A stretch of 64,000 bases of DNA from Adiantum capillus-veneris (GCA_014529385.2 CM043967.1:87529278-87593277), one strand, 5' to 3'; numbered from the stretch's first letter, positions 10,269-21,621 are shown. A program made the numbers and translations. Notes: a model not told the origin generated them from the letters alone.

Positions 10269-11630
10269 TTGAGGGAGTATGATGATGTGTTCCCAAAAGA
10301 CCTTACGAATCTTCCACCACATAGAGAGGTACATCATGAGATTGAGACTATCCGTGGATGTGAACCTATCTCAAAAAGACCTTATAAAATGTCACTTCCA
10401 GAGGCCATCAAACTCAAGGAACAACTTAGGCAACTCATTGAGCAAGGATTCATTCGACCCAGTACTTCTCCTTGGGGTGCACCAGTTCTTTTTCAGAAGA
10501 ACAAGGACGAAACCTTAAGGTTATGCATAGATTACTGTGGACTGAACGAGGTAACTGTCAAGAACAAGTATCCAATTCCAAGGATTGACGAACTCTTTGA
10601 CAGGCTCCACAGCGCCAACATTTTTACAAAGATAGATCTAAGGTCAGGATATTACCAAATCAGGATCAAGGAATCAGATATTCCAAAGACAGCTTTCAAT
10701 ACTAGGTATGGACACTACGAATTCACAGTAATGTCTTTTGGTCTAACAAATGCTCCTGCAAGCTTCAATCGACTTATACAGGATATTTTCAGACCTTACC
10801 TAGATGATTTTGTCTTGGTTTTCTTTGATGACATTTTGATCTATTCTGAGAACGAGGAAAATCACGAAGAATATGTTTGCAAAGTACTCAATCTTATTCG
10901 GGAACACCACTTTACCCTAAAGAGAGCAAGTGCACTTTTTGCTCACCAAAGGTCAACTATCTTGGATTTTTCATATCGGATGAAGGGATTTCATTAGACC
11001 CAAAAAAAGTCAAGGATATCGTTGATTGGCCTCAACCATCCACCGCCAGTGAAGTAAGAGGATTTCTTGGAATAACGGGATGGAATAGGATTTTTCTCAA
11101 GGATTATGCACGTATTGCTGCACCTTTGACGGAACTCCTGAAGAAAAGAATGAGGATCGAATGGAAGACCGAGCACGAGTCTAGCTTTGCTAAGCTAAAA
11201 GAATTCTTGGTCTCAGGTCCTATTTTAAAGCTTCCAGACTTTCGTAAAGAATTTGAAGTAGCGACAGATGCTAGCAAATTTGCTCTAGGCGGAGTTCTTA
11301 CTCAAGAAGGAAGACTAGTGGCGTATACTTCGTGAAATCTGAGGGGTCACGAGAAGAATTATCCTACTCATGATTTGGAACTTTTAGCACTTATACATGC
11401 GTTGAAGTCTTCTCGGGTGCAAGTTTCAGCTGGTTACAGACCACAAGAGCTTAAAATGGATTTTTACTCAACCTATTCTCAACATGCGACAAGGGCGATG
11501 TATAGAGCTATTATAGGAATATGACCTTGACATAAAGTATAGACCAGGGAAGGAAAATGCATTTACAGATGGTCTTAGCCGAAAATCATTTCTAGGATCT
11601 ATCTCTATTCTAAATAACCCTATATGGGAT
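10269..11630 (+). pseudogene. pol: Reverse transcriptase and RNase H, chromovirus
   Basis: RT fingers and palm are well preserved: [78 protein letters not shown], and FFDDILIYS with the catalytic D-D pair (about 10,825). A shift near 10,910 moves to the frame starting about 10,911 ([19 protein letters not shown] ... VRGFLGITGWNR). RNase H keeps ATDASKFALGGVL, then a TGA at 11,333, another shift near 11,410 and a TAG at 11,514. Copies DNA from RNA in the particle in intact relatives. Confidence 0.85.
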
Positions 11631-13054
11631 AGAATCCAAGAAGCATCCTTGGTAGATCCAAAATACTAGCGTATAGTATCACTAGTCCAACAGAATAAGA
11701 TGCCTGAAGTTAAAGATTACTCTCTTATGGGAGGATGTCTTTACTATAGACATAGACTCTGTGTACCCAGAGACCCAGCTCTAAAGAGGGCTATTTTGTA
11801 TGAAGCACATGATAGCCCTACATCTGGACATCCAGGCTATGCTAAAACTCTTCATGCTGTCAGGAGGAGTTATTTTTGGTCTGGAATGAAAGGAGACATA
11901 CTTCGCTATGTGAGGAAATGTCTTTCTTGTCACAGGATAAAGGCCAAAAGAATCAAGTTACCAAGGAAACTTCAACCTCTTGACATACCCCAGATGAAAT
12001 GGGAATGCATCAGTATGGATTTTGTTACAGAGTTACCTTCTACAGGAGGTTATGATTCTGTTTTCGTGGTTGTTGATATGCTCACAAAAGTGGCTCATCT
12101 AATAGCCGTAAAGACAACCTTTACTACTTCAGATGTTAGCCGGGTATTCATCAAGGAGATTTTTAGGCTACATGGTCTACCCAAGCATATCGTCAGTGAT
12201 AGAGATGCCAAGTTTACATCAAAATTTTGGACTTCTCTTTTCCAATCTATTGGGTCACAATTAGCTTTCAATACAGCGTATCATCGGTAGAAAAATGGGA
12301 AAACTGAAAGAGTTAATCAAGTCATCAAGGACATTCTCAGAGCCTATTGTTCGCAAGAACCAAAGACGTGGTTACAATATCTACCTTTGGTAGAGTATGC
12401 TTATAATTCCTCTGAACACAGAAGCATTGGAATGTCACCCTTCAAAGCTCTTTATGGACAGGACTGTTTAGCACAACTGAACTTCTAAGATCCAACCCCA
12501 TCAGGGTAGAGGCCTCTAGGAAGATGTTAGAAGATATGGAATCTCATACTAGAGCTATTCGCCAGGACATTCAGGCAGCATAGGATAGGCAAAAGCACTA
12601 TGCAGATAAGAACCGTTCAGAAAGAACTTTCAAAGAAGGGGATAAGGTTTTTCTGCGAGTCCGACCAAAGAAAAGCAACTTATCTCTAGGCAGATATAAG
12701 AAGCTAAGACCAAGGTATTGTGGACCATTTGAGATTGTTAAAGTTGTAAGTGACCAAGCCTACAAGCTAAAGTTACCTGCAAACTTGAAGGTTCATGATG
12801 TGTTCCACGTCAGCTTACTCAAACCCTATATTTCTAATCCTAATCAATTATTGGACTCATATCAGATAGTCATGCCAGCACAAGGAGTTCTCGAGCTCCA
12901 ACCTGACTATGTACTTGAGACAAGGGAAAGAAAGTTACGCAACAGAACTATCATGGAGCATCTAGTAAAGTGGAAGGATTATCCTGAAGAAGATACAACT
13001 TGGGAGGACCAACCCACGCTCATAAAGGATTACCCAAACACATTCTTGAGATGA
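11631..13054 (+). pseudogene. pol: Integrase with chromodomain, chromovirus
   Basis: The HHCC finger (EAHDSPTSGHPG ... CLSCH) is near 11,800-11,940. The DDE core has D in SMDFVTEL, D in VSDRDAKF and E in GKTERVNQ. Stops are TAG at 11,667 and TAG at 12,288, and a shift near 12,480 leads on to the C-terminal HDVFHVSLLKPY region. The last 60 residues form a chromodomain (EHLVKWKDYPEEDTTWED), which in relatives directs integration to marked chromatin. It ends at TGA 13,052. Confidence 0.85.
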
Positions 13055-13087
13055 GGACATCTCAAATTTTTCACGTTGGGGAGGTTG

Positions 13088-13773
13088 TAGGTCTCTGGCC
13101 CCGATCAGAAAGCGCACCATTGTACCTTGAATGGAGAAAGTTACTATTTTTAGCAGTTTTCCGAATTCTCTCAGTGGCATGATGTTTAGAAATTTTTAAA
13201 GCTTCGAAATGTGAATTCAAATAAATTTTGCAAAAAAATTCTAAAAATAGTAAGTTTTTGGTCACCCGACCCGTCCAGTTTTGACCGTCTCGAAAAACTG
13301 CAACCATACCTCAAATTTGAAAAAATGCATTTTTGGACCTCGGGGGCTGCTAAATATGGCAGGTACTCGGGCCAGTACGCCTAAGTTAGAGCTTGCTACA
13401 GCAATTTTTGACATCAAAATCCGACTAGTATGACCCGTTTCAGCCTAAAATCAAATTTTCCAAAAATTGAGCGGGGAGGCACCGGAGCCCGAGGCTGTGT
13501 GGGAACAGGCTCTAGGCCACTCCAGGTCAGCTTTAGTAGCTAGGGGGCGCCTTTTGTCCTTGTGGGAGTCTTGGGAGAGTTTCCAAGTTTGCAAATAGGT
13601 GTGAGAGCCAGTTAACCAAGCCAACTCGACACTTGGTGGGTAGGCAACTGGACTTGCCATGCTTAACTGAAGTAGCTCCCAGATGCATATAGCAAGCAGG
13701 TTTGATTTTCATCTTGAGGAGGCCTATTTAAAGGTGTGCTCACACACACACACACATGCTCATACACACACAC

Positions 13774-13813
<40 letters not shown>

Positions 13814-14640
13814 CACACACCTTGGAGAGGTGTTGCCGGTACACACACAGTTTCTGAAGTAGAAGCAAGGAGGGAGGTGCTGCCGAAATTCTCATCTTGA
13901 GGATTCATTGGATCAAAAAATCAAGAGGATTCTCAGCCCCTAATCACGGTAATCATGGCTTAATTCCTGCTTTTCTTAATTCTCATCATTATTCTCCAAA
14001 TTCCTCGTCTACTATGCCTACTTTTAGCTATAATTCCCAATAGCTTCTCTCTAAGTTTACACATCTATACTCCATTACATAATCATCATTCAATCAGCTA
14101 AATTATGTAACCATTCATCATTCTTAATGAAGGATTAATACATGATTAGAAAAGATTCTCTCTCTAGGCAGCATAGTTAATAAATTGTCAGTAAGTAATA
14201 GTGTAGATTTGATGAAATTCATTCTTTTACCATTCAATAGTATTGTAATTAAATTATACTTAATCTTCTCCCACATTAAAATGTGATTAATGCTGAAAAT
14301 TAAACCGTCATTAGGCCATTAAGAAGATAATTTTATATAACATGCCTGCGAAAATTGTGCATCTTCAAATTGCACTAGGAAAGTGATTGAGTTTGCCTAC
14401 TTCATCTCTCTTGTAAACCAATTAGTAAAATTCTGAATTTCTTAATCATCTAAGCCAAGTGATTAACTTTAGAGCCAGTTCCCATAGGGCAAGTAAAGAA
14501 CTACCCATAAAATTGCTAGGTCTCAAAGGAAAAATCTAATCTCTTGCATAAGGAGGATTCATTAATGATTCTAATCTACAATTTTGCTTGTTATGATTCT
14601 CTCGGACCTTAGCTCTATTTCTTCAAGTTTATCATTTAAA
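13088..14640 (+). repeat. Probable 3' LTR sequence of the chromovirus, unpaired
   Basis: Starts TGTAGGTCTC just after the polypurine-like TTGGGGAGG, as a 3' LTR should. A TATA-like TATTTAAA is at 13,725-13,732. An AC microsatellite follows, then AT-rich sequence. No copy of it is found at the 5' end of the element, so either the 5' LTR is truncated to a non-overlapping part or the two ends come from different elements. The right edge is not defined. Confidence 0.45.
13740..13820. repeat. (AC)n microsatellite
   Basis: About 80 bases of almost pure AC repeat with a few interruptions. It lies just after the TATA-like box of the presumed LTR. Confidence 0.9.
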
Positions 14641-14651
14641 TTAGTGAGTAA

Positions 14652-14825
14652 AAATGGCCCCGATTAAGATAACTCGCTTCGGTGGTGCCCATGACCACTA
14701 GGTGGGAACGAGCAATGTGAATGGAAAGGGAAAAGCTCCCATGGACGAACAAGCACCGGAAATCTCACGGGCCATTGACGAAGAAATGGAAGAGGTAGGT
14801 CATAATTTCATTCAAGTTGTTTAAC
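14652..14825 (+). other. Short ORF start, possibly gag or exon remnant
   Basis: ATG 14,652 opens a frame that reads MAPIKITRFGGAHDH, then TAG (14,697), then VGTSNVNGKGKAPMDEQ onward to EEMEE. It is followed by GTAGGT, which resembles a 5' splice site or simply continues to a TAA. The start is preceded by AT-rich sequence. The family is not recognised. The TTAA transposon begins 5 bases after the frame ends. Confidence 0.25.
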
Positions 14826-14829
14826 TTAA

Positions 14830-16153
14830 CACTAGGTTGGTAATGGGACACTTTTATGTCCTGGGAAGTGACCATTTTCCTTTAATTATGTCAAGAGTTT
14901 CAAAATGGATTTTGAGGTGCTATCTATCTAGAAAGTTGTCTCATGAGCTGAAAAAAACTCGACATTTTTTTGGAATATCAATTCCATCTTTAACATTGTC
15001 CTTGCACAACATTTCACAACCTAAACTGTGTGAAAAAACGGGTCCTGTTTTTGGCTTTTTTCGACTTTTTGCAACTATACCACTCTAGAATTCATGTTTG
15101 TGAGGTCTATAATGCTAGATAACCATCTTTAGTAGTCCTCAACATGTCCTGATGCTTCTAGGGAGAAATAAATATTAAAGTTGTAAGTTATGACCAAATT
15201 ACAAAAATTATCAAATCCTGTTTTTTAGCCAATTTTAGCTCTTCTATGATTTTTTTGGTGGATTTCATGATATCCAAATTCATTTTTGATTTTCTATGTC
15301 GCATATTGTAACATAAAGCTAACATTCCTTGAGTTTTGGGGCACCTAATACCCTATTTTTCATAGTACACAACGATGGTTGATTTTTTCAATTATGGAAG
15401 AAAACGAAACATTGTAGGATATCAAGTATAGCTTTTTCAATATTGCTAGTTTCTTGTGACAAATACATGCATTTTGTAGGTAGTAACCATATCTAGTCAT
15501 AAGGATCAAATTTGGCTAGATATTGAATAGTTTCTATGGGATTCTACAACTCATAATGTTCAACCCAGTTTTTTCATGTTTGCTGTATTTAACACTTCAT
15601 CTTTGTCCCCAATTAGATTCCTCTTGGTAAGACATGTATTATTCTTTTGACATGCTTCATGGCTCCTTATGAACATAAAGGACAATAGGGAACTAAGAAA
15701 ACATGCATATATTATTTGTATTGAGCGTGGCTATAGAAACTTTGATGATAGGTTTGCAGAATGGTAAAAATTCAACCTTTTTGTACCTATTTATTTTGGC
15801 AAAACAAAAAATAGTGAGTGAGAAGCAATCATATGTTATGATCACCAACCCATTGAATTTAACTAGGGAATTTATCTCAAGTCCTACAAAAATCCCTAAT
15901 CTTATTTTTATGCAACAAAACGTAAGAAATGACTGTTTTGATGAAAATTCACTGGTCCATCAACTTTGGAGGCTTGGTGTGACCAAAAGATGAGAAATTT
16001 TACAAGTTTCTTATTTTTTCCATGTTTAGTAGGCCTTGAACTATAACCTCATGAAAGGATTTTACAAAATAAGTGGATCTACTATGGTTTTGGAGGTTTT
16101 TTTCAAAACCCTGAAAGGACACTTTTATGTCCTGTTAGGTTACCAACCTAGTG
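14830..16153 (-). mobile_element. TTAA-targeted non-autonomous DNA transposon, copy A
   Basis: The 1,324-bp element begins CACTAGGTTGGTAA and ends with the exact inverse (14-bp terminal inverted repeats). It is flanked on both sides by TTAA (14,826-14,829 and 16,154-16,157). Next to each end lies a short hairpin-forming motif, GGACA-TAAAAG-TGTCC. The interior is AT-rich with no transposase-like ORF. It is in the opposite orientation to copies B and C, which are its close homologues. TTAA targeting points to the piggyBac or Sola3 type. Confidence 0.85.
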
Positions 16154-16157
16154 TTAA

Positions 16158-16372
16158 CATTGCACACGTTTAACTAGGAAAGAATATATCCCCAAACATG
16201 TTGGAGGAATCTGACGGAAACATCGGCATTGAATTTATTTGTACATTAAAGTCTAAAGTAGGAAAGAAATGATTGATGGGTATGCTGTTTGCAATAGGAA
16301 AGAATGTCTGCTAGGGAAAATTTAGCTCCACATGTTCATTCTATTTCCAATGTTGAATTAGTCCTGACCCAC
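16158..16372. other. No recognised gene; left inversion breakpoint zone
   Basis: About 215 bases of AT-rich sequence with three AGGAAAGAA repeats (near 16,175, 16,260 and 16,298). Copia N coding sequence on the minus strand starts at 16,373. The inversion breakpoint must lie at or close to about 16,330-16,372. Confidence 0.5.
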
Positions 16373-19057
16373 CTACTGATCACAGGGGACAAAGTTCCTC
16401 ATTAAGGGCTCTTGAATCCACGACTTTCTTTGTATGCGGTGGATACCCATGACTTGCGTACAAAAACCATTATCAGCAATATCGTCATCATAAACATGAC
16501 ATGAGCCATGTTCAAAATCAATAGGCAGATCAACAAAAATATAAATATCATCATTGGCGACATTCGGAATGGATGGTTGTGAAGAGGAAAGTTTCTCTAT
16601 AGGAAGAGTTTCATCTTCTGAAAGAAATGGAAAAGCTTGAAGCAATGATTTAGTATCATCAGAATCATCCATGGACCATGAGCCTCCCATAAGCTGTTCG
16701 TTAAAAGTAGCATCACGATTCACAATTACTTTCTTGGAGGAAGGGTCATAGAATTTGTAGCCTTTGGAAGTGTCAGAATATCCAATAAAAATAACTTTAA
16801 GACCAGGAGCATCAAGCTTTGTTCGTGTTTCTTTGGGAACATGAATATAAGCAATACATCCAAAGGTTTGAAAATGAGATACAGAAGGAATGTCACCTGT
16901 CCATGCTATGATGGGTATCTTACCAGAGGGTGCAGTAGTAGGAAGATGATTGTGAATAAATACTGCTGTCAAAGTAGCTTCAGCCCAAAAAACACGAGAT
17001 AAGCCAGAATGAATCAGCATACATCTTACAGCATTGAGAATAGTGCGATTCTTTTGTTCAGCAACTCCGTTCTGTTGAGGCGAATATGGAATAGTGTGTT
17101 CATGATGAATTCCACTGTCAGCACAGTAACTCACAAACTCTCGAGAAACATATTCGCCTCCATTGTCACTACAAAGCTTCTTAAGGCGACGACCAGTTTG
17201 AAGTTCCGCAGCCTTGTGGAATTGTTTGAAAACAGATAAGGCTTCAGATTTTTGTCTAAGTAGAAATACAGTCGTATACCTTGAGAAATCATCAATGAAA
17301 GTAATGAAGTAGCGATATTGTGATCTCGAAGAAGGTAGAGGTCCACATATATCAGTATGAACAAGATCCAATATGTCATGAGAATGAGTTGTATTTGAAA
17401 GAGGAAAGGGTTTGCGATTGTGTTTCCCAAGAGCACAAAATTCACAAATTCCCATATGAGGATGGGCTTTAAGATCCATGCCATGAACAAGATCACGACG
17501 TTGAAGATCAAGGAGTTTTGAGAAATCAGCATGAACAAAACGGTGATGCCATACTTTGCAATCATGATCACCTGGAGCAGTGACAACATTTGCTACAGCA
17601 TCGTTGAGAGAGAGTTCAAACAAATTACCATTTCGAGGAGCAGTGGCTATAGTCTGTCCATCTTTCTCAATTCGGCATTTGGTATGATCAAATCCAACAA
17701 ACAGACCAAGATCAACAAGTCTAGCAACTGAAAGAAGATTACGTTGAAGATCTGGTACATGTAATACTCCTCGCAAAATTCGAGTGGAAGAAGATAAGGT
17801 ACCAAGATATAAGTCTCCAATACCCTTTACTTGACAAGTAGTATCATCAGCAAGATAAACAACACGTTGAACTGGCAGTGGATGATAGTTATGGAGCCAC
17901 TTAGACTGATATGTCATATTTCCTGTAGCACCAGAATCGACAATAAAAAGTGATCCATCGCGTACATGAAGTATTCTATCTGGAGCAACTGAACATAGGA
18001 CGCAGCTTGTTTCTGGTACAATGTTGTTTCGATGTTCAGTAGCATATGCTCTATTCCGATCTGTGTCGAATCGACGCTTATAGCACATATGAGTGGGATG
18101 ATCAGATCGTCCACAATATTCACAAGAAGAAGAAGAAGAGTCTCTAGATAAACGTGGTTGTTTTGTGGTAATATTGTGTTCTTCATCATATTGACGTGCC
18201 CAACAATCATCTTCAGTATGGCCATTTCTGTTGCAGTAAGAACATTGCTTATTAGGAAATTTGAGACGAGAGAAAATATTACCGCGACGGCCACCTCTGC
18301 GGTTTCCTCGTTGAAATGGACGCCTTCGAGCATAAAAAGCCCGTTCCATCTGTTGTGACTCACTCTCCTCGTGTGAAATCATTGCTGTATCATGACTAGC
18401 ATTACGACGTTCTTGACGTTGAGAGTATTCAATTAAAGACATGCAGGCTTGGTTGAAATCAAGACCATCTTTATTAGAGAGAATAGTAACAATGTTATCA
18501 TAAGAAGAGTCCTTCACCGTATCAAGGAGAAGTGTAATCACTTGCTTTTGTGGAACAGGATCACCGGCAGCAGCAAGTTGATTAATAATAGATTTGAAAG
18601 ATTCAATATGTCCCGTCATGGCAGTACCAACTTCATATTGTAACTTGTTAAGCAGCCCTCTCAAATAAAGTATTTCTGTGACAGATTTCTTCTGAAAGTT
18701 TGCAATAAGGTACTTCCATACGTCGTGGGAAGTAGGCAGTTCGTACATATCAAGCAAAAGGGAATCAGTAAGAGCAGAAAGAATATACCGACGAGCTGCT
18801 TTATCACGTCGTTGCCAATCCGTATAGGCAACATTCCAATCTTCAAATATAGGTCCTTCAGTGATAAGCACGTTATCATTATCAGTATCAACAGGCTGAG
18901 GCGGACAAACACAATTTCCAAGAACAACATCGGAGAGTTCATCGCCTTCAAGAATTAACAACATCTTTGCTTTCCAGCCTGGAAAACCTTGACCTTGGAA
19001 AGGAGGAACAGAACGCTGGCCAGAAGGAAAGCCGTTGACGAGAATATTCATAGCCAT
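16373..19057 (-). CDS. gag-pol: Copia Gag-protease-integrase polyprotein, N
   Basis: Open for 894 codons from the chosen ATG at 19,057 (MAMNILVNGFPSGQ). The frame extends upstream to 19,288, but that part lacks gag features. Domains in order: UBN2-type gag (PGWKAKMLLILEGDEL ... LRGLLNKLQYEVGTAMTGHIESF); two CCHC knuckles (CSYCNRNGHTEDDC and CEYCGRSDHPTHMC); aspartic protease FIVDSGATGNM; gag-pre-integrase; integrase with H-H-C-C (WHHRFVH ... CEFCALGK), D in VHTDICGPL, D in CSDNGGEY and E in QQNGVAEQKNR. The TGA at 16,373-16,375 lies at the inversion breakpoint, so the natural protein would continue into RT. No internal stops. Confidence 0.9.
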   Translation of the reverse strand: MAMNILVNGFPSGQRSVPPFQGQGFPGWKAKMLLILEGDELSDVVLGNCVCPPQPVDTDNDNVLITEGPIFEDWNVAYTDWQRRDKAARRYILSALTDSLLLDMYELPTSHDVWKYLIANFQKKSVTEILYLRGLLNKLQYEVGTAMTGHIESFKSIINQLAAAGDPVPQKQVITLLLDTVKDSSYDNIVTILSNKDGLDFNQACMSLIEYSQRQERRNASHDTAMISHEESESQQMERAFYARRRPFQRGNRRGGRRGNIFSRLKFPNKQCSYCNRNGHTEDDCWARQYDEEHNITTKQPRLSRDSSSSSCEYCGRSDHPTHMCYKRRFDTDRNRAYATEHRNNIVPETSCVLCSVAPDRILHVRDGSLFIVDSGATGNMTYQSKWLHNYHPLPVQRVVYLADDTTCQVKGIGDLYLGTLSSSTRILRGVLHVPDLQRNLLSVARLVDLGLFVGFDHTKCRIEKDGQTIATAPRNGNLFELSLNDAVANVVTAPGDHDCKVWHHRFVHADFSKLLDLQRRDLVHGMDLKAHPHMGICEFCALGKHNRKPFPLSNTTHSHDILDLVHTDICGPLPSSRSQYRYFITFIDDFSRYTTVFLLRQKSEALSVFKQFHKAAELQTGRRLKKLCSDNGGEYVSREFVSYCADSGIHHEHTIPYSPQQNGVAEQKNRTILNAVRCMLIHSGLSRVFWAEATLTAVFIHNHLPTTAPSGKIPIIAWTGDIPSVSHFQTFGCIAYIHVPKETRTKLDAPGLKVIFIGYSDTSKGYKFYDPSSKKVIVNRDATFNEQLMGGSWSMDDSDDTKSLLQAFPFLSEDETLPIEKLSSSQPSIPNVANDDIYIFVDLPIDFEHGSCHVYDDDIADNGFCTQVMGIHRIQRKSWIQEPLMRNFVPCDQ

Positions 19058-19813
19058 ATCTTGTTGCGAGAAGACGTATAAGATAAGATCGCAGAATTTG
19101 CACACCATATATGGTGAAGGCCGCAATTGAGAATGAGAGAGATATGAGGACTGCGTTCTGTCAACGATAAACGTAAGAAGGACGCTCAAGGAACTTCCAA
19201 AGATGTGAGAGACGTCACTCAAAAAGGGCAGGGTAAAGGAGATGTTAATAATAAAAGAGTCCTCAAAATAGAGTGGCGTGAGACGCAAGATTCACGGCCA
19301 CAATATGAATAGCGAAAAGCTAAATCTTCTCGAAAAAGTTAACACCAAAATAAGAAAAACGATCGCGGACGCTTCACTAAGAAGTAGGACGAAGAAAGCT
19401 GCGTCAAGCTCAATTGCAGTAAAAACAGCATAACTTTCTGCTGCGAACTCCGATTGACGCAAACCTAGAACTCAAATCGAAGAGCTCAAGGAGACGAACA
19501 GGTTTTGGATGAAAAGTGCCATTACGCTACGCTCCATTGCGCTTTTCCCATTTCTCCAAATTTTGAGCAGAACAACAAGAAAAATTGAGATGAAGTTCAG
19601 GGTGTCATCAACAAGAAAACGTAATCAACGATTAGATTGATTAGCAATAAACGTCACACAAAACACTAATCATATTCTTCTTAACACAAAACAACCACAA
19701 TTAACAAGAATCAATGCTCAAAAATAAAATTTGTAGCAATTTTTGAATCTTACATGCAAATCGCATACACATACTGTTTTGTCACCATGAATTGAATCGG
19801 CGCATGATCGTTA

Positions 19814-19827
19814 CGTCTCTGATACCA
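19814..19827 (-). promoter_or_regulatory. Primer-binding site of copia N (tRNA-iMet)
   Basis: On the minus strand TGGTATCAGAGACG follows the LTR end CTCAACA with no gap. It matches the initiator tRNA-Met primer site. Confidence 0.85.
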
Positions 19828-19970
19828 TGTTGAGATGCAGAGAGAAAGAGAGAGAGACGAGACAAGAGACACACCATATACGCTCCCAAAGACTGATTCA
19901 TATTGAGGACAAGATACAAATATATAGGTGAGACCAAGTTGAGTAGAGTGAGCCATATATAGCTCCAACA
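19828..19970 (-). repeat. 5' LTR of copia N
   Basis: 143 bp, TGTTGGAGC...CTCAACA on the minus strand. It is identical, by base-by-base reading, to 27,859-28,001 in the opposite orientation. It contains TATATATG and TATATATT motifs that may serve as TATA boxes. Confidence 0.92.
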
Positions 19971-20659
19971 CTGGTGATGTCACTCTTTACCAAATTGTTG
20001 TTGGTTGCCTCATTTATGTATGCAACACGAGGCAAGATATTCAGTTTGGAGCCTCACAGGTCAACAGATTTATGCATAGCCCAGGGTCTAAGCATTGGTA
20101 GAGTGTCAAGAGGATTTTCCGCTACCTTAGTGGCACTTTACATATTGGCTTGTTTTATCCCAAGGGGGGATCATTTCCACCAGACTTATATGCTTTTTCG
20201 GACTCAGATTGGGCTGGTTGTTTTGACACGTGAGTGTCCACAAGTGGTTTTTGTTTCATGCTAGGCAATTCATGTATATCATGGTTGAGCAAGAAGCAAC
20301 CTACTGTGGCCACTTCAAGTTGTGAGGCTGAGTACAGGGAAGTCTTCACAGCTACGGTTGAGTGTGTATGGCTCAGATGCCTTATGGCTGATTTGGGTGT
20401 TGGGCAGGACACTTCCAACACTATCTACACTGACAGTGAGAGCGCATTGGCAGTTGCAAGGAACCGATTTTTTCATGATTGCACAAAGCACATTGAGGTG
20501 CATTACCACTGTGTCAGAGAGAGGCTCTGAGAAGGAGAGATCAACTTGGATTATGTGCCAACACAGGACAACCTTGCAGATTTTCTCACAAAGGTATTGT
20601 ATCATGAGAAGCTTGAAGCTTTCCGCAAATCTTTGGGCTTACTCCCCTTTGTGGACTGA
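19971..20659 (+). pseudogene. pol: Copia H, 3' half: end of RT and RNase H
   Basis: Begins at the target duplication CTGGT. It reads the copia RT C-terminus (LYQIVVGCLIYVCNTRQDIQFG, then VKRIFRYLSGTLHIGLFYPKGG) and RNase H (FSDSDWAGC, SWLSKKQPTVATSSCEAEY, IYTDSESALAVAR, KHIEVHYH, DNLADFLTK). The catalytic D-E-D set appears intact. Stops at 20,099 (TAG), 20,231 (TGA) and 20,528 (TGA) are each one C-to-T step from Gln or Arg. The N-terminal part of this same protein is on the minus strand at 28,007-31,158. Confidence 0.85.
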
Positions 20660-20748
20660 TCATGTCCTCACGGCATGGCACTTCCCTTTACTCATGTGCC
20701 AGCTCTCGTTCACCGCATCACTCCAGGGGGGATTTTTAACAATATACA

Positions 20749-20975
20749 TGTGGTAGTGATGTGTGTGAGCACACTAGGACCGCCGGGGCATTTTTTCCCT
20801 CTTTAGGAGGTCCCCCCCCCCCCCCCCCCCCCCCAAGCATTGTATATACGCCCATCACTCTAGGGATATGTATCTTTCCATTTCATACTAAGTAAAACAC
20901 TCTCTATTGTGTGGCTTGATCTTCCTTCGTCTTCTCCAAGCTGTGTGCGTTTCTATGCAACCCTTTATTCCAACA
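20749..20975 (+). repeat. 3' LTR of copia H
   Basis: About 227 bp, TGTGGTAGTGATG...TTCCAACA, preceded by a polypurine-like CCAGGGGGGA (20,723-20,732). It is homologous to the LTR at 21,622-21,834. It carries a 23-base C run at 20,812-20,834 where the other copy has only a short C-rich tract. The left edge could be some bases earlier, since similarity begins at ATATACATG. Confidence 0.8.
20812..20834. repeat. Poly-C tract, 23 bases
   Basis: Uninterrupted run of C within the copia H 3' LTR. The equivalent place in the C2 LTR has only CCCCCC. Length is prone to sequencing error. The complementary G run could form a quadruplex. Confidence 0.85.
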
Positions 20976-21621
20976 AGATCAATACCCAAATCTACAGCCA
21001 AATCCAAGGCACCAACACTATTAGGCACATGGGTTTGAAGACCAAAATATTGTCCCCAAGAGAAGCCACTAGTGAAAGCTATTTATAAGTGGATACCGAA
21101 GGCAATCCAAACAAAATCAAAGCCATTAGCTATAAAGAAGGAGATTCAAATTGAGCAAAAATCAATGCTGGACAATCAAAGAGCGTTCTCAATCTCTATA
21201 GAATTTTCTTTTCGAAGGAACTCCACAACAATAAATTTCTATCTTAGAAGCCCTTGAGTCAACCGTTGAAGACCCCTCTTTTTCACAGTAATGTGTTTTG
21301 AATTGGATTGACTTTCATAGCATGTTAAAGCCAAACCGGGATATGCATAGACACAATGTTCGAGCCCATGCACTGCACAAATGGGGGAAAACATAGTTTT
21401 TTTAAAGAACTCCAAATAGGAGGGGGGAGGAATTCTAAATGCGACCCAACTGCTATTTGATTTAAATATTAAAAGGGCAATGTTTGAGAGTTGAGTACAA
21501 AGTACTTATGTTGGTGTGTGATTTTCTTGTTAAATCATTGCTAAGGGGGCGTATGTCATATGATATCCGCTAAGTGTGTGTAAATATTGTAAATACTATT
21601 TAAAAAATGCTACCATATACA
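20976..21621. other. Spacer between two copia LTRs, nothing recognised
   Basis: About 650 AT-rich bases between the H 3' LTR and the C2 5' LTR. A 61-codon frame at 21,072 has no recognisable content. I see no repeat or gene. Confidence 0.5.

Larger units (their letters stand above)
8883..13088 (+). mobile_element. Chromodomain Ty3/Gypsy retrotransposon (chromovirus), decayed
   Basis: Order PBS, gag, CCHC, protease, RT, RNase H, integrase, chromodomain. This is the layout of plant chromoviruses (Tekay, Reina, CRM and Galadriel group). A polypurine-like TTGGGGAGG at about 13,079-13,087 marks the 3' end of the internal region. Frameshifts occur near 9,200, 9,515, 10,910 and 11,410, and around 12,480. 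Stops are mostly CAG- or CGA-derived. It cannot transpose autonomously. Confidence 0.85.
16373..19970 (-). mobile_element. Copia element N, 5' half (LTR, gag, protease, integrase)
   Basis: Minus-strand Ty1/Copia half-element: 5' LTR 19,828-19,970, PBS, leader and an open gag-PR-IN frame. The coding sequence stops shortly before where RT should begin. The RT-RNase H and 3' LTR lie at 26,012-28,001 on the plus strand. Both LTRs are 143 bp and, by eye, identical base for base, so the insertion is young. The flanking duplication is CTGGT on the plus strand at 19,971-19,975. Confidence 0.9.

Noticed and set aside
14830-16153. CACTA (EnSpm) transposon, because the ends begin CACTA
   Set aside because: CACTA elements make 3-bp target duplications. 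Here the empty site shows a 4-base TTAA duplication, and the left and right 3-base flanks (TAA and TTA) are not direct repeats.
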